Shown: one piece after another, positions 1 to 10,724 of the stretch
Numbering within the stretch: the first letter of the stretch is position 1
How the letters are laid out: every line of letters begins with the position of its first letter
Assembly (NCBI GenBank): GCA_034509735.1
Contig: JACGWO010000013.1
Location: forward strand, 12,916,136 to 12,980,135
Length of the DNA: 64,000 bases
From: Sesamum alatum
Lineage: Eukaryota; Streptophyta; Magnoliopsida; Lamiales; Pedaliaceae
Reading direction: 5' to 3'
Notes under the pieces: model-generated
Databases searched by the model: none
Seen by the model: only the letters and a program-made list of their open reading frames with translations
Told to the model about the DNA's origin: nothing
Made by a program: the position numbers and the translations under genes

Positions 1-600
1 GGCTAGACGATGTCCCTTCCATTATGGCTCGCCTTAAGGATTGCTATGCAGTCCCGGACCGGCATACTAGGTATGTCGCGACCAAGGCGTTCTTTGGAAC
101 TAAAAATGACAGAAGGATCCTCTGTACAAGAGCATGGGGTTAAAAATGCTTACCCTAGTGGAAAAGCTCGACGACCTAAAGGCAGGTCTCGATAACGAAA
201 CGTACATAGATGTGATCCTTCAGTCACTCCCACCCTCCTTCGACCAATTTATCGTCAACTACAACATGAATGCACTTGAGAAGGGTATTCATAAGTTGAT
301 CAATATGTTGGTGCAATACGAGGCAACGACTAAGAAGTCCACGCCTTCGGTATTGTTTGGAGGTGCTTCTACTTCCAAGACGAAAGGCAAAGGTGCCGGA
401 CGTTGGGAAAAGAAGAAGGGGAAGGGAAAAGCCGTCATAGCAGCTACGAAACACTCAGAGTGTTCCCATTGCCAAAGAGGGAAAGGCAAAGGAAAGGGGA
501 AAGGTTGTCTCCAAGCAACAGTCAAAGGCATATGACATATGTATCAACTGCCGTGAGAAAGGGCATTGGAAGAGAGAGTGCCCCAAAACTCTTCTCAAAC
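1..600 (+). pseudogene. gag: gag, C-terminal two thirds, frameshifted (element A)
   Basis: Copia capsid/nucleocapsid protein, which packages element RNA. The window opens at the capsid stretch LDDVPSIMARLKDCYAVPD. A longer A-run near 103 and another near 146 each add one base relative to copies B and E. The frame is then open from 134 to 535 (Gag core with LQSLPPSFDQF and INMLVQYEATTKK). A Lys/Gly-rich tail follows, and then in another frame a CCHC knuckle at about 540-585 (CINCREKGHWKREC). The reading frame changes in the Lys/Gly tail, so gag and pol are not continuous here. Copies B, C and E support this alignment. Confidence 0.85.
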
Positions 601-1481
601 CAAGGTATATATGTGATTGAGGTTAATATGGTCACTAATTCTGCCTCTTGGGTATTGGATACCGGCTGTGGAGCTCACATTTGCAATGATTTGCAGGTGC
701 TGAAAAGAAGCAGAAAACTAAGTAGCGGGGACATGATCCTGAAGCTTGGAAATGGCAAGGCCATCTCGGCAGAAGCAGTAGGATCCGCCACTTTAGTGAT
801 TAGTGATACCATTAGCATAGAATTAGAGCAGGTTTATTTTTGTACCTAGTATGATTAAGAACATCATTTCCATTCATTGTTGGACAATAGTGGTTATGAG
901 TTCAGAATCAATAAAAATTGCTTTTATTTGATGAGGTGTGGAATTGCTCATCTACTTGGTACATTGCACAACGGGCTCTATATCTTGCAACAAACGAATT
1001 TCGTTTCTTAACGCTCAACACAAACGGAAATTAGATAATAACGGGAATGCACGTCTGTGGCACGCTAGGCTAGGTCACATATCCAAGATAAGATGAAAAG
1101 GTTGGTAGACTCAAAGAACCTAGAGGTTGGGGACTTGAGTGATCTACCAACTTGAGAATCTTGTCTAAAGAGGGAAAATGACCAAGAAGCCCTTTGTAGG
1201 TCAAAGCAGGCTTGCCATGGGTCTGTTGGACTTGGTCCATACAGACGTATGTGGACCACTAAGGACGCAGGCTCGAGGTGGGTTCTCCTACTTCATAACC
1301 TTCACCGATGATCATTCACGGTATGGTTATGTTTACCTAATGAGGTACAAGTCTGAAGCTCTTGAGAGGTTTAAAGAATTCAGACTTGAAGTGGAGAACC
1401 AGACCAACTGCAAAATTAAAATCCTACGGTCAGACCGAGGTGGTGAATACCTTAGTGCCGAATTCCTTGATTATCTAAAAG
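601..1481 (+). pseudogene. pol: pol: protease and N-terminal integrase (element A)
   Basis: Aspartic protease active site LDTGCGAHICND is at about 655-690. The GAG-pre-integrase region follows (WHARLGHIS in relatives), with a base lost near 885 and another near 1080. The integrase zinc-binding Cys of the CESC motif is replaced by a TGA stop at about 1153. From 1178 the integrase core is open: HTDVCGP (first catalytic Asp), FTDDHSRYGYVYLMRYKSEA and RSDRGGEYLS (second Asp). The frame ends where solo LTR S1 begins at 1482 and resumes at 3481, so the insertion split a formerly continuous integrase. Confidence 0.88.
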
Positions 1482-3475
1482 TGAAAGAAATTGTGGATCG
1501 TCCCGGGAAAAGCGCGAATGCGGAAGCGCGGTATAATTATAAAAATAAATGCGGAATTTAAACATGCTTTAAATTAAAGAACACGTTTCAAAGGGTGTGC
1601 CTTTGAAATTCCCGGGTGTTCGGTGTATCTCATGAATAATAAAACATAAAAGAATCATGGAGGCCATAGGGTTGAAAATAAAAGAGGACGAAAATCTAAA
1701 ACGAGACCTACCCGTTGTCGTTTTCGTCTTCAACGGCTACACGCGTTGTTCCCCGTTTTGCACCAAGATCTCGTTCTTGAGACCCTCCAAATCGTGACAC
1801 ACGATCCACCCACGTATCTTGCACGTCGTGCTAGCAACGAACAAGTTTATATTATTTGGAGTGGATGAATCAATAACACATTATGAATTAATGGTATTGA
1901 TTCATCAAAGTTCTAATGTTCCAAGAACAAGAGAACTAAGAGAAAATAATTTTCTTGGAGTGTGTGAGAGAGAGAGGGCGGACGAGAGAAGGAGAAAGAG
2001 AGACGAAAAGTGTGTGTGTGTTGTGTGTGTGTTGGAGATTCATCATCCTTCAACTTGTAGGATGCTAGGGGTATATATAGAAGAGGAGTCTAATCCTCTT
2101 TAAACTCCTCTTTCAAGAACTCTATTTTGACTAGGATTTTGACCTAGTCAAAGTCCTAGTCAAAGTAGTGTTTTGACCTAGTCAAAACAATCCTAGCCAT
2201 CCATCTCTCCCATTCATCTCACCGTTGATTTAATTTAATTTAATGGAATATTTAAAACCTATTTAAATATTTCCAAGAGGCTAAAATAAATATAAATATT
2301 ATTTAAGCCCATTAAATAAATCCCTTTGATAAATCTAATTTATCAATTTAATTCCTTATATCTAATAGAAGGAATTATTTCTCCAAGAAAAATAAAGGAC
2401 CCGATTAAATCCAATTTAATCATTCCTTCACTCCAATATTTAATTCCTAATTAAATATCTAAAATGTGTGTGGATAGTGTGTGACTCTTTAGGTTCACCT
2501 TTCAGCTAGACTTGGTCGGATTCCTAGAATCCTTCCATTACCATGGGTGGCCATCTAGCAACGGTCCATGGCACTAGAGACTAGGTGAAATATTCAGGGA
2601 TGAACATTTAGGCTCTAACAGTACACTTGTCCTTCTGTCTTCGGTCTCATCACTTAGAGTCTAGGGCACGGATAATGCAGGTACCCATTTTGGACCTAAG
2701 TGTCGGTCTGTCCTCACTAAACGCCGCAAGGGAATCCTTCCCTTCTGTTCAGTTACTGTGGCCACAGATTTTAGGGACAAGACACAGAGCACACATGAGA
2801 CTCAACTGTCAATGCCTATTGGCAGGAGACAGATCCTTTCTTGGAAACTACTGTCACTTTGTACACCAGAACTGCACTAGACATGGCTTATGACTACCAA
2901 AGAGAATTCTGCTAATCTCTCACCATATCTAAGATACAGCCCTAACGTACAGGTAAACTCAGCAATTCCTCAAGTCAAAGGACTTGGCCTGTACCGTTGG
3001 AACCGGGAATACACGTCATACCTTGCTGACCATACTCAAGGTCCTCCGTAAGACGGTTCCCGCGAGTCACCTCAGTCAGCTGCGTCCTAGCATGCTAACC
3101 CACTAACACTGCTTAGACGACCCTCGTCACCCGTCGATGAAACACGACAGCAGGTGCTTAGTGCAAGTCTCAAATGGAATCCCGGTACCCATTTCGGGAT
3201 TCCTTGACTTGGAGATTTCCGGACTGATTCGGGAAGACTGATTCCATGGACCTACCTCCAAGCGTAGTCCCAGTCCCCGAAATTGATTCTCAGTCCGTGG
3301 GCTTTGTTTGCGTAGTGAACAGATATGGAAAACAAATATAAGTGAACACAAACAAAGTGATGCCAAATGAAATTCACTTCTTTATTCATTAATGATTTAT
3401 CAAACACCTGAAATTGTCTAGACATAGGTTACATATTCCTGCCAAAATTGGCTTACATGGTCACCTATTCTAACA
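1482..3475 (-). mobile_element. Solo LTR S1 (copia, reverse orientation) in element A integrase
   Basis: On the minus strand it begins TGTTAGAATAGGTGACC (at 3475) and ends ...CAATTTCTTTCA (at 1482), with TG...CA termini. It is flanked by a perfect 5-bp target duplication, AAAAG at 1477-1481 and 3476-3480. No primer site, internal region or second LTR lies between the duplications, so this is a solo LTR left by LTR-LTR recombination. It is nearly identical to the 3' LTR of A (5813-7788) in inverse orientation. Promoter elements (inverted W-boxes 2125-2188, TATA near 2069-2082) read toward decreasing coordinates. The 88-codon open frame at 2627-2893 is an LTR artefact. Confidence 0.95.
2069..2188 (-). 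promoter_or_regulatory. S1 LTR promoter: TATA box and inverted W-box cluster
   Basis: Minus-strand U3/R junction. TATATATA lies at about 2069-2082. Two copies of TTTGACTAGGTCAAA (minus strand) are at 2138-2152 and 2172-2186, with extra TTTGAC half-sites between 2125 and 2165. TTGAC is the WRKY-factor W-box core. Promoter function is inferred from the same arrangement in the other LTRs. Confidence 0.6.
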
Positions 3476-3480
3476 AAAAG

Positions 3481-5796
3481 AACATGGTATAATATCAGAA
3501 TGGACACCTCCCGGAACACCACAGTTAAATGGCGTCTCTGAAAGGAGGAACCGAACCCTGTTGGACATGGTTCGGTCCATGATGAGTTTTACCAAATTGC
3601 CCTTATCGTTTTGGGGTTATGCATTAGAAAACGGCAGCCAAGTTGTTGAATTTGGCGCCTACCAGTGCATTGACCCAAACGCCATATGAGATATGGCACG
3701 GCAAGCCTGCGTCCTACAACTACTTGAAAGTGTGGGGTAGCCCCGCATACGTCAAGAGGTTGGTGGGAGATAAGCTAGAATCCAGGTCTAGCCTATGCAG
3801 GTTCATTGGATACCCTAAAGAAACTGCGGGTTATTACTTTTATGACCCTTTGGAACAAAAGGTATTTGTTTCAAGGAATGCAGTATTCTTGGAGCAAGGC
3901 TTCCCGGAGGATATCCAACCTGATGAGCTGATCCTTGAGGAATCAAGTGATGGAACTCAGCCATCAAAAATAGCCGCGGAAACCTCACCAAGAGGATTTA
4001 GGATTAACGCACGGAGGGCTGACCAACCTAGAGAAGTCCAACATGCTAGGCATGAAGGACAGCCTCAAGAAAGGCCAGTCCCGGCCCCTAAACCGCCGGC
4101 TCCGATACAGTCAGCGCCCACAGTCACCACTGACGTTCCCGTCCTCCGTAGGTCCACTAGAGAATCCAGACCTCCAGTGAGATATGGGTTTCTAGGTGCG
4201 ACCGATCTTTTGGATAACGATCCTAAGACGTACGGGGAAGCGATGTCTGACATCGACTCCGGGAAATGGCTTGAGGCCATGAAAATCGAAATGGACTCCA
4301 TGAGCGAGAACCAAGTTTGGAGACTTGTAGATCCACCGAAAGGTGTTAAGCCAGTGGGCTGTAAGTGGGTCTACAAGCGCAAACTCGGCGTTGATGGAGA
4401 AGTCACAACCTTTAAGGCTAGGCTTGTAGCTAAGGGATACACTCAACGACCCGGGGTCGATTTTGAGGATACCTACTCGCCAGTAGCCATGGCTAAATCC
4501 ATTCGGATCCTGCTTGCCATAGCAGCATGGTATGACTATGAAATATGGCAGATGGACGTGAAAACGGCCTTCCTCAACGGTTTCGTTGAAGAAGAGATCT
4601 ATATGGATCAACCGGAGGGTTTCACGGTCACTGGAGAAGAACAGAAGGTCTGTCGTCTCCAGAAGTCCATCTATGGCCTCAAACAAGCATCCCGAAGTTG
4701 GAACATTCGATTTGATGAAGTAATACGGGGATATGACTTCATCAAAAACGAATCCGACCCTTGTGTATACAAGAAGGTCAGTGGGAGCTCTATAGTGTTC
4801 CTAGTGCTTTATGTGGATGACATTCTGCTCATTGGTAATGACGTCAGAATGTTAGGAAACACAAAAGCATGGTTGTCAACCAAGTTTTCCATGAAGGACT
4901 TGGGTGAAGCCTCCTACATCCTAGGCATCCAGATTTTCAGGGACAGATCTAAAAGGATGTTAGGGCTCACCCAAAACTCGTATATGGAGAAAGTCCTAAA
5001 GAGATATCGAATGGACAACTCCAAACGAGGATTCCTTCCAATGAGGCATGGGATCAAGTTGTCCAAGAAGCAGTTCCCGCAGACTGATGAGGAACTTGAA
5101 AAGATGAAAGTCATCCCCTATGCTTCTGCCGTAGGTAGCATCCAATATGCGGTCCATTGCACCAGGCCTGACATTGCATACGCTTTGAGCGTGACAAGCA
5201 GATATCAGTCCTGTGCAGGAGAGGCACATTGGAATGCCGTTAAGGGCATCCTTAAGTACCTTAGGAGGACTAAGGAAATGTTCTTGGTCTATGGCAATGG
5301 AGAACTAATTCTGGAAGGCTTTAGCGACGCTAGCTTCCAGTCTGATGACGATGATGCCAAGTCTCAATCGGGGTATGTATTCAAACTCAACGGAGGAGTA
5401 GTGGCTTGGAAAAGTTCCAAGCAAGCAACCACTGCTGACTCCACCACTGAGGCTGAATACATAGCAGCTTCAGAAGCTGCTAAGGAAGCGGTTTGGATGA
5501 GAAACTACATCCAAGAGTTGGGTGTGGTGCCTAGCATCGCCGAGCCTGTTGTCATCTTCTGTGATAACAACGGTGCAATAGCGCAAGCAAAGGAACCGAG
5601 ATCTCATCACCGTTCCAAACACATTCTTAGACGCTACCATCTTCTTAGAGAAATGGTAGGAAGAGGTGACGTTCGGATGGACCGAGTCAACTCAGCAGAC
5701 AACACAGCAGACCCGCTGACAAAGCCTATGTCGCAGAGTGCTCATACGCAACATCTTGAGAAGATGGGGATTAGGCATATGGGTGATTGGCTTTAA
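3481..5796 (+). pseudogene. pol: pol: C-terminal integrase, reverse transcriptase and RNase H (element A)
   Basis: Continues the integrase directly after S1: ISEWTPPGTPQLNG, then the third catalytic acid in GVSERRNRT. One extra A in the run 3628-3631 shifts the frame. From 3643 to 5796 there is an uninterrupted 717-codon frame. Within it, integrase C-terminus and YEIWHGKPASYNYLKVWG come first; then reverse transcriptase with catalytic Asp in MDVKTAFLNG (about residue 303) and YVDDILL (about 389); then RNase H with FSDASFQ (about 561), TTEAEYIAAS and FCDNNGAI (about 640). It ends GDWL-stop just before the polypurine tract. RT and RNase H catalytic residues are all present, so this segment is young, but the polyprotein cannot be made because of S1, the 3628 shift and upstream lesions. 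Confidence 0.95.
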
Positions 5797-5801
5797 AGGT
5801 C

Positions 5802-5812
5802 AAGTGGGAGAT
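5802..5812 (+). other. Polypurine tract of element A
   Basis: AAGTGGGAGAT lies directly before the LTR start (TGTTAGAATAGG, 5813) and a few bases after the pol stop. It would be the plus-strand primer for reverse transcription. The same tract precedes the LTRs of B, C, D and E. Confidence 0.85.
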
Positions 5813-7788
5813 TGTTAGAATAGGTGACCATGTAAGCCAATTTTGGCAGGAATATGTAACCTATGTCTAGACAATTTCAGGTGTTTGATAAATCATTAAT
5901 GAATAAAGAAGTGAATTTCATTTGGCATCACTTTTGTTTGTGTTCACTTATATTTGTTTTCCATATCTGTTCACTACGCAAACAAAGCCCACGGACTGAG
6001 AATCAATTTCGGGGACTGGGACTACGCTTGGAGGTAGGTCCATGGAATCAGTCTTCCCGAATCAGTCCGGAAATCTCCAAGTCAAGGAATCCCGAAAATG
6101 GGTACCGGGATTCCATTTGAGACTTGCACTAAGCACCTGCTGTCGTGTTTCATCGACGGGTGACGAGGGTCGTCTAAGCAGTGTTAGTGGGTTAGCATGC
6201 TAGGACGCAGCTGACTGAGGTGACTCGCGGGAACCGTCTTACGGAGGACCTTGAGTATGGTCAGCAAGGTATGACGTGTATTCCCGGTTCCAACGGTACA
6301 GGCCAAGTCCTTTGACTTGAGGAATTGCTGAGTTTACCTGTACGTTAGGGCTGTATCTTAGATATGGTGAGAGATTAGCATAATTCTCTTTGGTAGTCAT
6401 AAGCCATGTCTAGTGCAGTTCTGGTGTACAAAGTGACAGTAGTTTCCAAGAAAGGATCTGTCTCCTGCCAATAGGCATTGACAGTTGAGTCTCATGTATG
6501 CTCTGTGTCTTGTCCCTAAAATCTGTGACCACAGTAACTGAACAGAAGGGAAGGATTCCCTTGCGGCGTTTAGTGAGGACAGACCGACACTTAGGTCCAA
6601 AATGGGTACCTGCATTATCCGTGCCCTAGACTCTAAGTGATGAGACCGAAGACAGAAGGACAAGTGTACTGTTAGAGCCTAAATGTTCATCCCTGAATTT
6701 TTCACCTAGTCTCTAGTGCCATGGACCGTTGCTAGATGGCCACCCATGGTAACGGAAGGATTCTAGGAATCCGACCAAGTCTAGCTGAAAGGTGAACCTA
6801 AAGAGTCACACACTATCCACACACATTTAGATATTTAATTAGGAATTAAATATTGGAGTGAAGGAATGATTAAATTGGATTTAATCGGGTCCTTTATTTT
6901 TCTTGGAGAAATAATTCCTTCTATTAGATATAAGGAATTAAATTGATAAATTAGATTTATCAAAGGGATTTATTTAATGGGCTTAAATAATATTTAGATT
7001 TATTTTAGCCTCTTGGAAATATTTAAATAGGTTTTAAATATTCCATTAAATTAAATTAAATCAACGGTGAGATGAATGGGAGAGATGGATGGCTAGGATT
7101 GTTTTGACTAGGTCAAAACACTACTTTGACTAGGTCAAAATCCTAGTCAAAATAGAGTTCTTGAAAGAGGAGTTTAAAGAGGATTAGACTCCTCTTCTAT
7201 ATAAACCCCTAGCATCCTACAAGTTGAAGGATGATGAATCTCCAACACACACACAACACACACACACTTTTTCGGCTCTCTCTCTCCTTCTCTCGTCCGC
7301 CCTCTCTCTCTACACACTCCAAGAAAATTGTTTCTTTGTTCTCTTGTTCTTGGAACATTAGAACTTGATAAATCAATACCGTTAATTCATAACGTGTTGT
7401 TGATTCATCCACTCCAAAAATATAAACTTGTTCGTTGCTAGCACGACGTGCAAGATACGTGGGTGGATCGTGTGTCACGATTTGGAGGGTCTCAAGAACG
7501 AGATCTTGGTGCAAAACGGGGAACAACGCGTGTAGCCGTTGAAGACGAAAACGACAACGGGTAGGTCTCGTTTTAGATTTTCGTCCTCTTTTATTTTCAA
7601 CCCTATGGCCTCCATGATTCTTTTATGTTTTATTATTCATGAGATACACCGAACACCCGGGAATTTCAAAGGCACACCCTTTGAAACGTGTTCTTTAATT
7701 TAAAGCATGTTTAAATTCCGCATTTATTTTTAATTATATCGCGCTTCCGCATTCGCGCATTTCCCGGGACGATCCACAATTTCTTTCA
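5813..7788 (+). repeat. 3' LTR of element A (1976 bp)
   Basis: Starts TGTTAGAATAGGTGACC after the polypurine tract and ends CAATTTCTTTCA. U3 holds a pair of inverted W-boxes (7103-7117, 7125-7139) and a TATA box at 7198-7205. A CA/CT-rich stretch follows the TATA box (about 7240-7320), like a pyrimidine patch in a plant core promoter. The sequence is almost the exact reverse complement of S1 (1482-3475). Confidence 0.95.
7102..7205 (+). promoter_or_regulatory. Inverted W-box pair and TATA box in A 3' LTR
   Basis: TTTGACTAGGTCAAA occurs at 7103-7117 and 7125-7139, with a further TAGTCAAA at about 7144-7151. TATATAAA is at 7198-7205, followed by a CA/CT-rich transcript leader. Arms TTTGAC and GTCAAA are W-box cores in inverted orientation 3 bp apart. 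Responsiveness to WRKY factors is inference. Confidence 0.65.
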
Positions 7789-8774
7789 AGAGTCACACAC
7801 AATCCGCACACATAAAGTATTTAATTGAGAATTAAATTTGGAGAGGTGGAGAGATTAAATTGTATTTAATCGGTTTTCCTTTTTCTCGGGATGTTGATTC
7901 CTTTAATTAGATTAAAGAGAATTAACTAAATAAATAAATTAGATTTATTGGAATAGATTATGTGGGCTTAAAAATAAATATTATTATTTATAGCCCGATG
8001 GATTATTTAAATAGGACTTGAATATTCCATGAAATAAATGAATGATTGAGATTAAAGAGGAGAGATGGATGGCTAGGATTGGTTTGACGAAACTAAAAAC
8101 CTAGTTTGACTAGGACTTTGACTAGGTCAAAATCCTAGTCATATTAAAGTTCTAAAAGTTGGAGTTTGAAGAGGAATAGGATTCCTCCTCTATAAATACA
8201 CCTAGGGTTTCACTTTAGAAGGATGATGAGAATTCAAGATGCACACACACACAAACCTCTCGTCCTCTCTCCTCTTGCTTGGCCACTCCCCCCTTTCTCA
8301 AGAATTATTTTGGTTCTTTTGTTTCATACAATTGAACCTAAGGAGGATTGATCACGTTAATTCATAACGTTTGGTCGATCCATCCTCTCTAAATTATATA
8401 CACTTATTTTCTTGCTAGCACACGGATCAAGATACGTGAGCAGATTGCGTGTACGATTTAGAGGGTTTCAATTCCAGATCTTGGTACAAAACGGGGAACA
8501 ATGCAAGCGGTTTGAAGACTAAACGGCAACCGGGTAGGTTACTACATTTTGGTATTTTCGATTTCTACAACCCTATGGCCTCCATGATTTGTATGTTCTT
8601 TGTTTTAGTCATGAGATACACCGAATGCCCGGGAGGTTCAAGGGAACACCCCTTGAACGTGTAGTTTCAATTCATGTTTGAGCATGCTTTAAATTTTGTA
8701 AATTCCTTTTTTATATCGCGCTTCCACATTCGCGCTCCTCCCAGGATGATCCACACGCCTACCATAGGCTTTCA
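7789..8774 (+). repeat. 5' LTR of element B, 3' half
   Basis: Matches the corresponding half of B's 3' LTR (about 17778-18775) and ends ...TAGGCTTTCA directly before the primer site. It starts abruptly with AGAGTCACACAC because A inserted here. It includes an inverted W-box and a TATA box (8191-8198). Confidence 0.93.
8082..8198 (+). promoter_or_regulatory. W-box cluster and TATA box in B 5' LTR
   Basis: A TTTGAC half-site near 8083 and another at about 8105 precede a full TTTGACTAGGTCAAA at 8117-8131. TATAAATA is at 8191-8198. This is the promoter that would have driven B genomic RNA. Function is inferred from motif content and position. Confidence 0.6.
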
Positions 8775-8775
8775 G

Positions 8776-8787
8776 TGGTATCAGAGC
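8776..8787 (+). other. Primer-binding site of element B (tRNA-iMet)
   Basis: TGGTATCAGAGC, complementary to the 3' end of plant initiator-methionine tRNA and usual for plant copia elements, lies 1 bp after the LTR end. Confidence 0.93.
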
Positions 8788-10724
8788 CCGGTTTAGTGTA
8801 TAGGCCTAGGGTTTTATATGTGTTAAAGCATGAAAACGTGTAAAAGCATGAGTTACGTGTTTCTTGATTTATGTTTTTCAAGCATGTTGTTTTCATGTCG
8901 TTTATCATACATGAGTTCTTGGTGTTCTTGGTATTTCTTGGTTTCTTGGAAAACGGTGTAGAAATAATAAAACAGAACAAGAAAATGGATAGGCGACAAC
9001 CAAAGGTAGACTGTGCGCGCAGGTAAGGGAGCCTGCACGCTCGCTCGGCCAAGCGCGCGCGACTGGGAGATGCACGGCGAGTCAAGCCGTGCGCGCACAT
9101 GGGCTGCGGCACCAGGCGCGCTCGATGCGCGTGCGCACACAGGCTGCGCGGCAGGGCAGCACGCACGGGCAGGGGTGAGTGTGCGTGGCCGCTCGGCCAG
9201 CACGCGCGCCCGCTCATGCACGCCCTGTGCGCGCAGGCTGCAGGTAGGGCCTGCCAGCCCGGCTGCCCTGGCAAGCCGCCTCCGGCAGTGGTGGCCCTCG
9301 GCTGTTCCGATGGTTTTCTTGCTTCTTTAATTTTTTGGAATATTTTCTAAAAATTATTTTATTTATTTTGCCTGTTTTCATGAAAACATTATTTGGAAGA
9401 AGTTTTTTATTTTGTTTGGTTTGGAACCTCAAAATTTCCCTATCTTTGAATAATGAGCAAAGGCTTTCCTAACAAGAAAATGATTACCAATGTTACACCA
9501 AGTTTACATGTATACCTTGTTCTCTTAATTCCTTTATGAATTATGTGATTGGATATCATGGCTTAGGTGCATGAATTATATGATTGGATATCATGAATTA
9601 TGTGCGTTGATTGGGAACGAATGATCACAAGCCCTAGACTGAATGTATGATTGGATATCATGAATTATGTGCGTTGGGCCTGTGTACCTCTTTTATTTTC
9701 TCCTCATCTTTTCTGGTTGCCTTGGAATAATAAGGCTTTCTATCTCCCTCCTATTGTACTCCCCCCGGGTTATCCCTAGGGTTTCTTTTTAAATTTGTAA
9801 TGAGAGTTGTAAAGTGGCGAGGTAATACTTTATTTTTTTATTTCCATGGTGGAGATGAAAGATGGCCCAGAAAGAAAAACCCAAGGAGAATCCAAGGAGT
9901 TCCATGGAGGCCCAGGGGAGAAGGAGGCAAGGCCTATCAGTGTGTTGATTGGTTGTTATTATTAAATGTAATAGTATAGGACCAACCTTAGATTGACCAT
10001 AGATCCACTGCGGGCTCAGTGGGTCGCATAGGATTCGGCTTATGATCAACCAATAGGGGCGTGCTAGGCTTTTAATTTTGCATGTGGCTTTTATGGTGAA
10101 TGAATGGTTTATTTATCGTATTATTGCTATGGCATGCAAATCTTTATAATGCATTATGGATGAATGTATGTATGTATGAGATCTCAGTCATCAAACTCTC
10201 ACTTGGTTGGACCAAGTTGAAGCCTTCCATCCATGGCAAAGTGAGGAAGCTAGTTTCAGTCGATAGCATGATCTCACGAGTTGTGGCATGACTATCATGC
10301 TTAAAAGAAGCTGTACTTTGTCATGAACGAAGAGTACACTCCTGTTCCCTCGTGGGATAGCAGTGAGTGCTATGATTCGGTTGACTGGGTCGGGTCTAAC
10401 GCCTGAATAATGTGATTCGCTTGGAGTCCTCGAGATCACGTAAAAGGGTGAGGCAGTTATCTTGGGAATCTCTTGGAAGAGAATGGTATGGAATACCTCC
10501 CACAGGTTGTTTTCCATGCTAATCGTAAAAGCGGGGGCATGGAAGGTATCACTGTGGATTCCGAGCCCACTAGCAAAAAGTTTCCCCAAAACAACGTTTG
10601 AGAGTGTCGTGTTTTTGTAGAAATAGTGGGAAAATTATATGACTGAAGTCCAAGTCTTTAATATTTATTAAAACCTTTTATTTAATTCTGTTGATTAAGT
10701 TCTATTTCTAAATGTAGATTTAAA
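8788..10724 (+). other. Untranslated leader of element B with GC-rich island and short tandem repeats
   Basis: About 1.9 kb between primer site and gag with no credible coding frame. A strongly GC-rich block (about 9008-9302) contains many GCGCGC/CGCGC runs, in sharp contrast to the AT-rich surroundings. Open frames through it on both strands are low-complexity Ala/Arg by-products. Downstream, TGATTGGATATCATG occurs three times (9546-9560, 9581-9595, 9648-9662). Leaders of C and E have the same plan with different GC blocks. Confidence 0.75.

Larger units (their letters stand above)
1..7788 (+). mobile_element. Ty1/copia element A, 5' end outside window, split by a solo LTR
   Basis: Copia-type order is visible: gag, protease, integrase, reverse transcriptase, RNase H, polypurine tract, 3' LTR. 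The protein motifs are Tnt1-94/Tork-like. The 5' LTR, leader and start of gag lie upstream of base 1. The element stops at 7788, and the flanking sequence is the middle of another copia LTR (element B), so A inserted into B's 5' LTR. The expected right target duplication is AGAGT (7789-7793); its left partner is outside the window. The integrase is interrupted at 1482-3475 by reverse-oriented solo LTR S1. Several +1 frameshifts and one stop make A non-coding as a whole. Confidence 0.93.

Noticed and set aside
2627..2893. 88-codon open frame, repeated almost unchanged at 6397-6663 on the other strand
   Set aside because: It lies inside LTRs S1 and A 3' LTR and reads opposite in sense to the LTR promoter. 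Its conservation is that of the LTR; no domain is recognisable.
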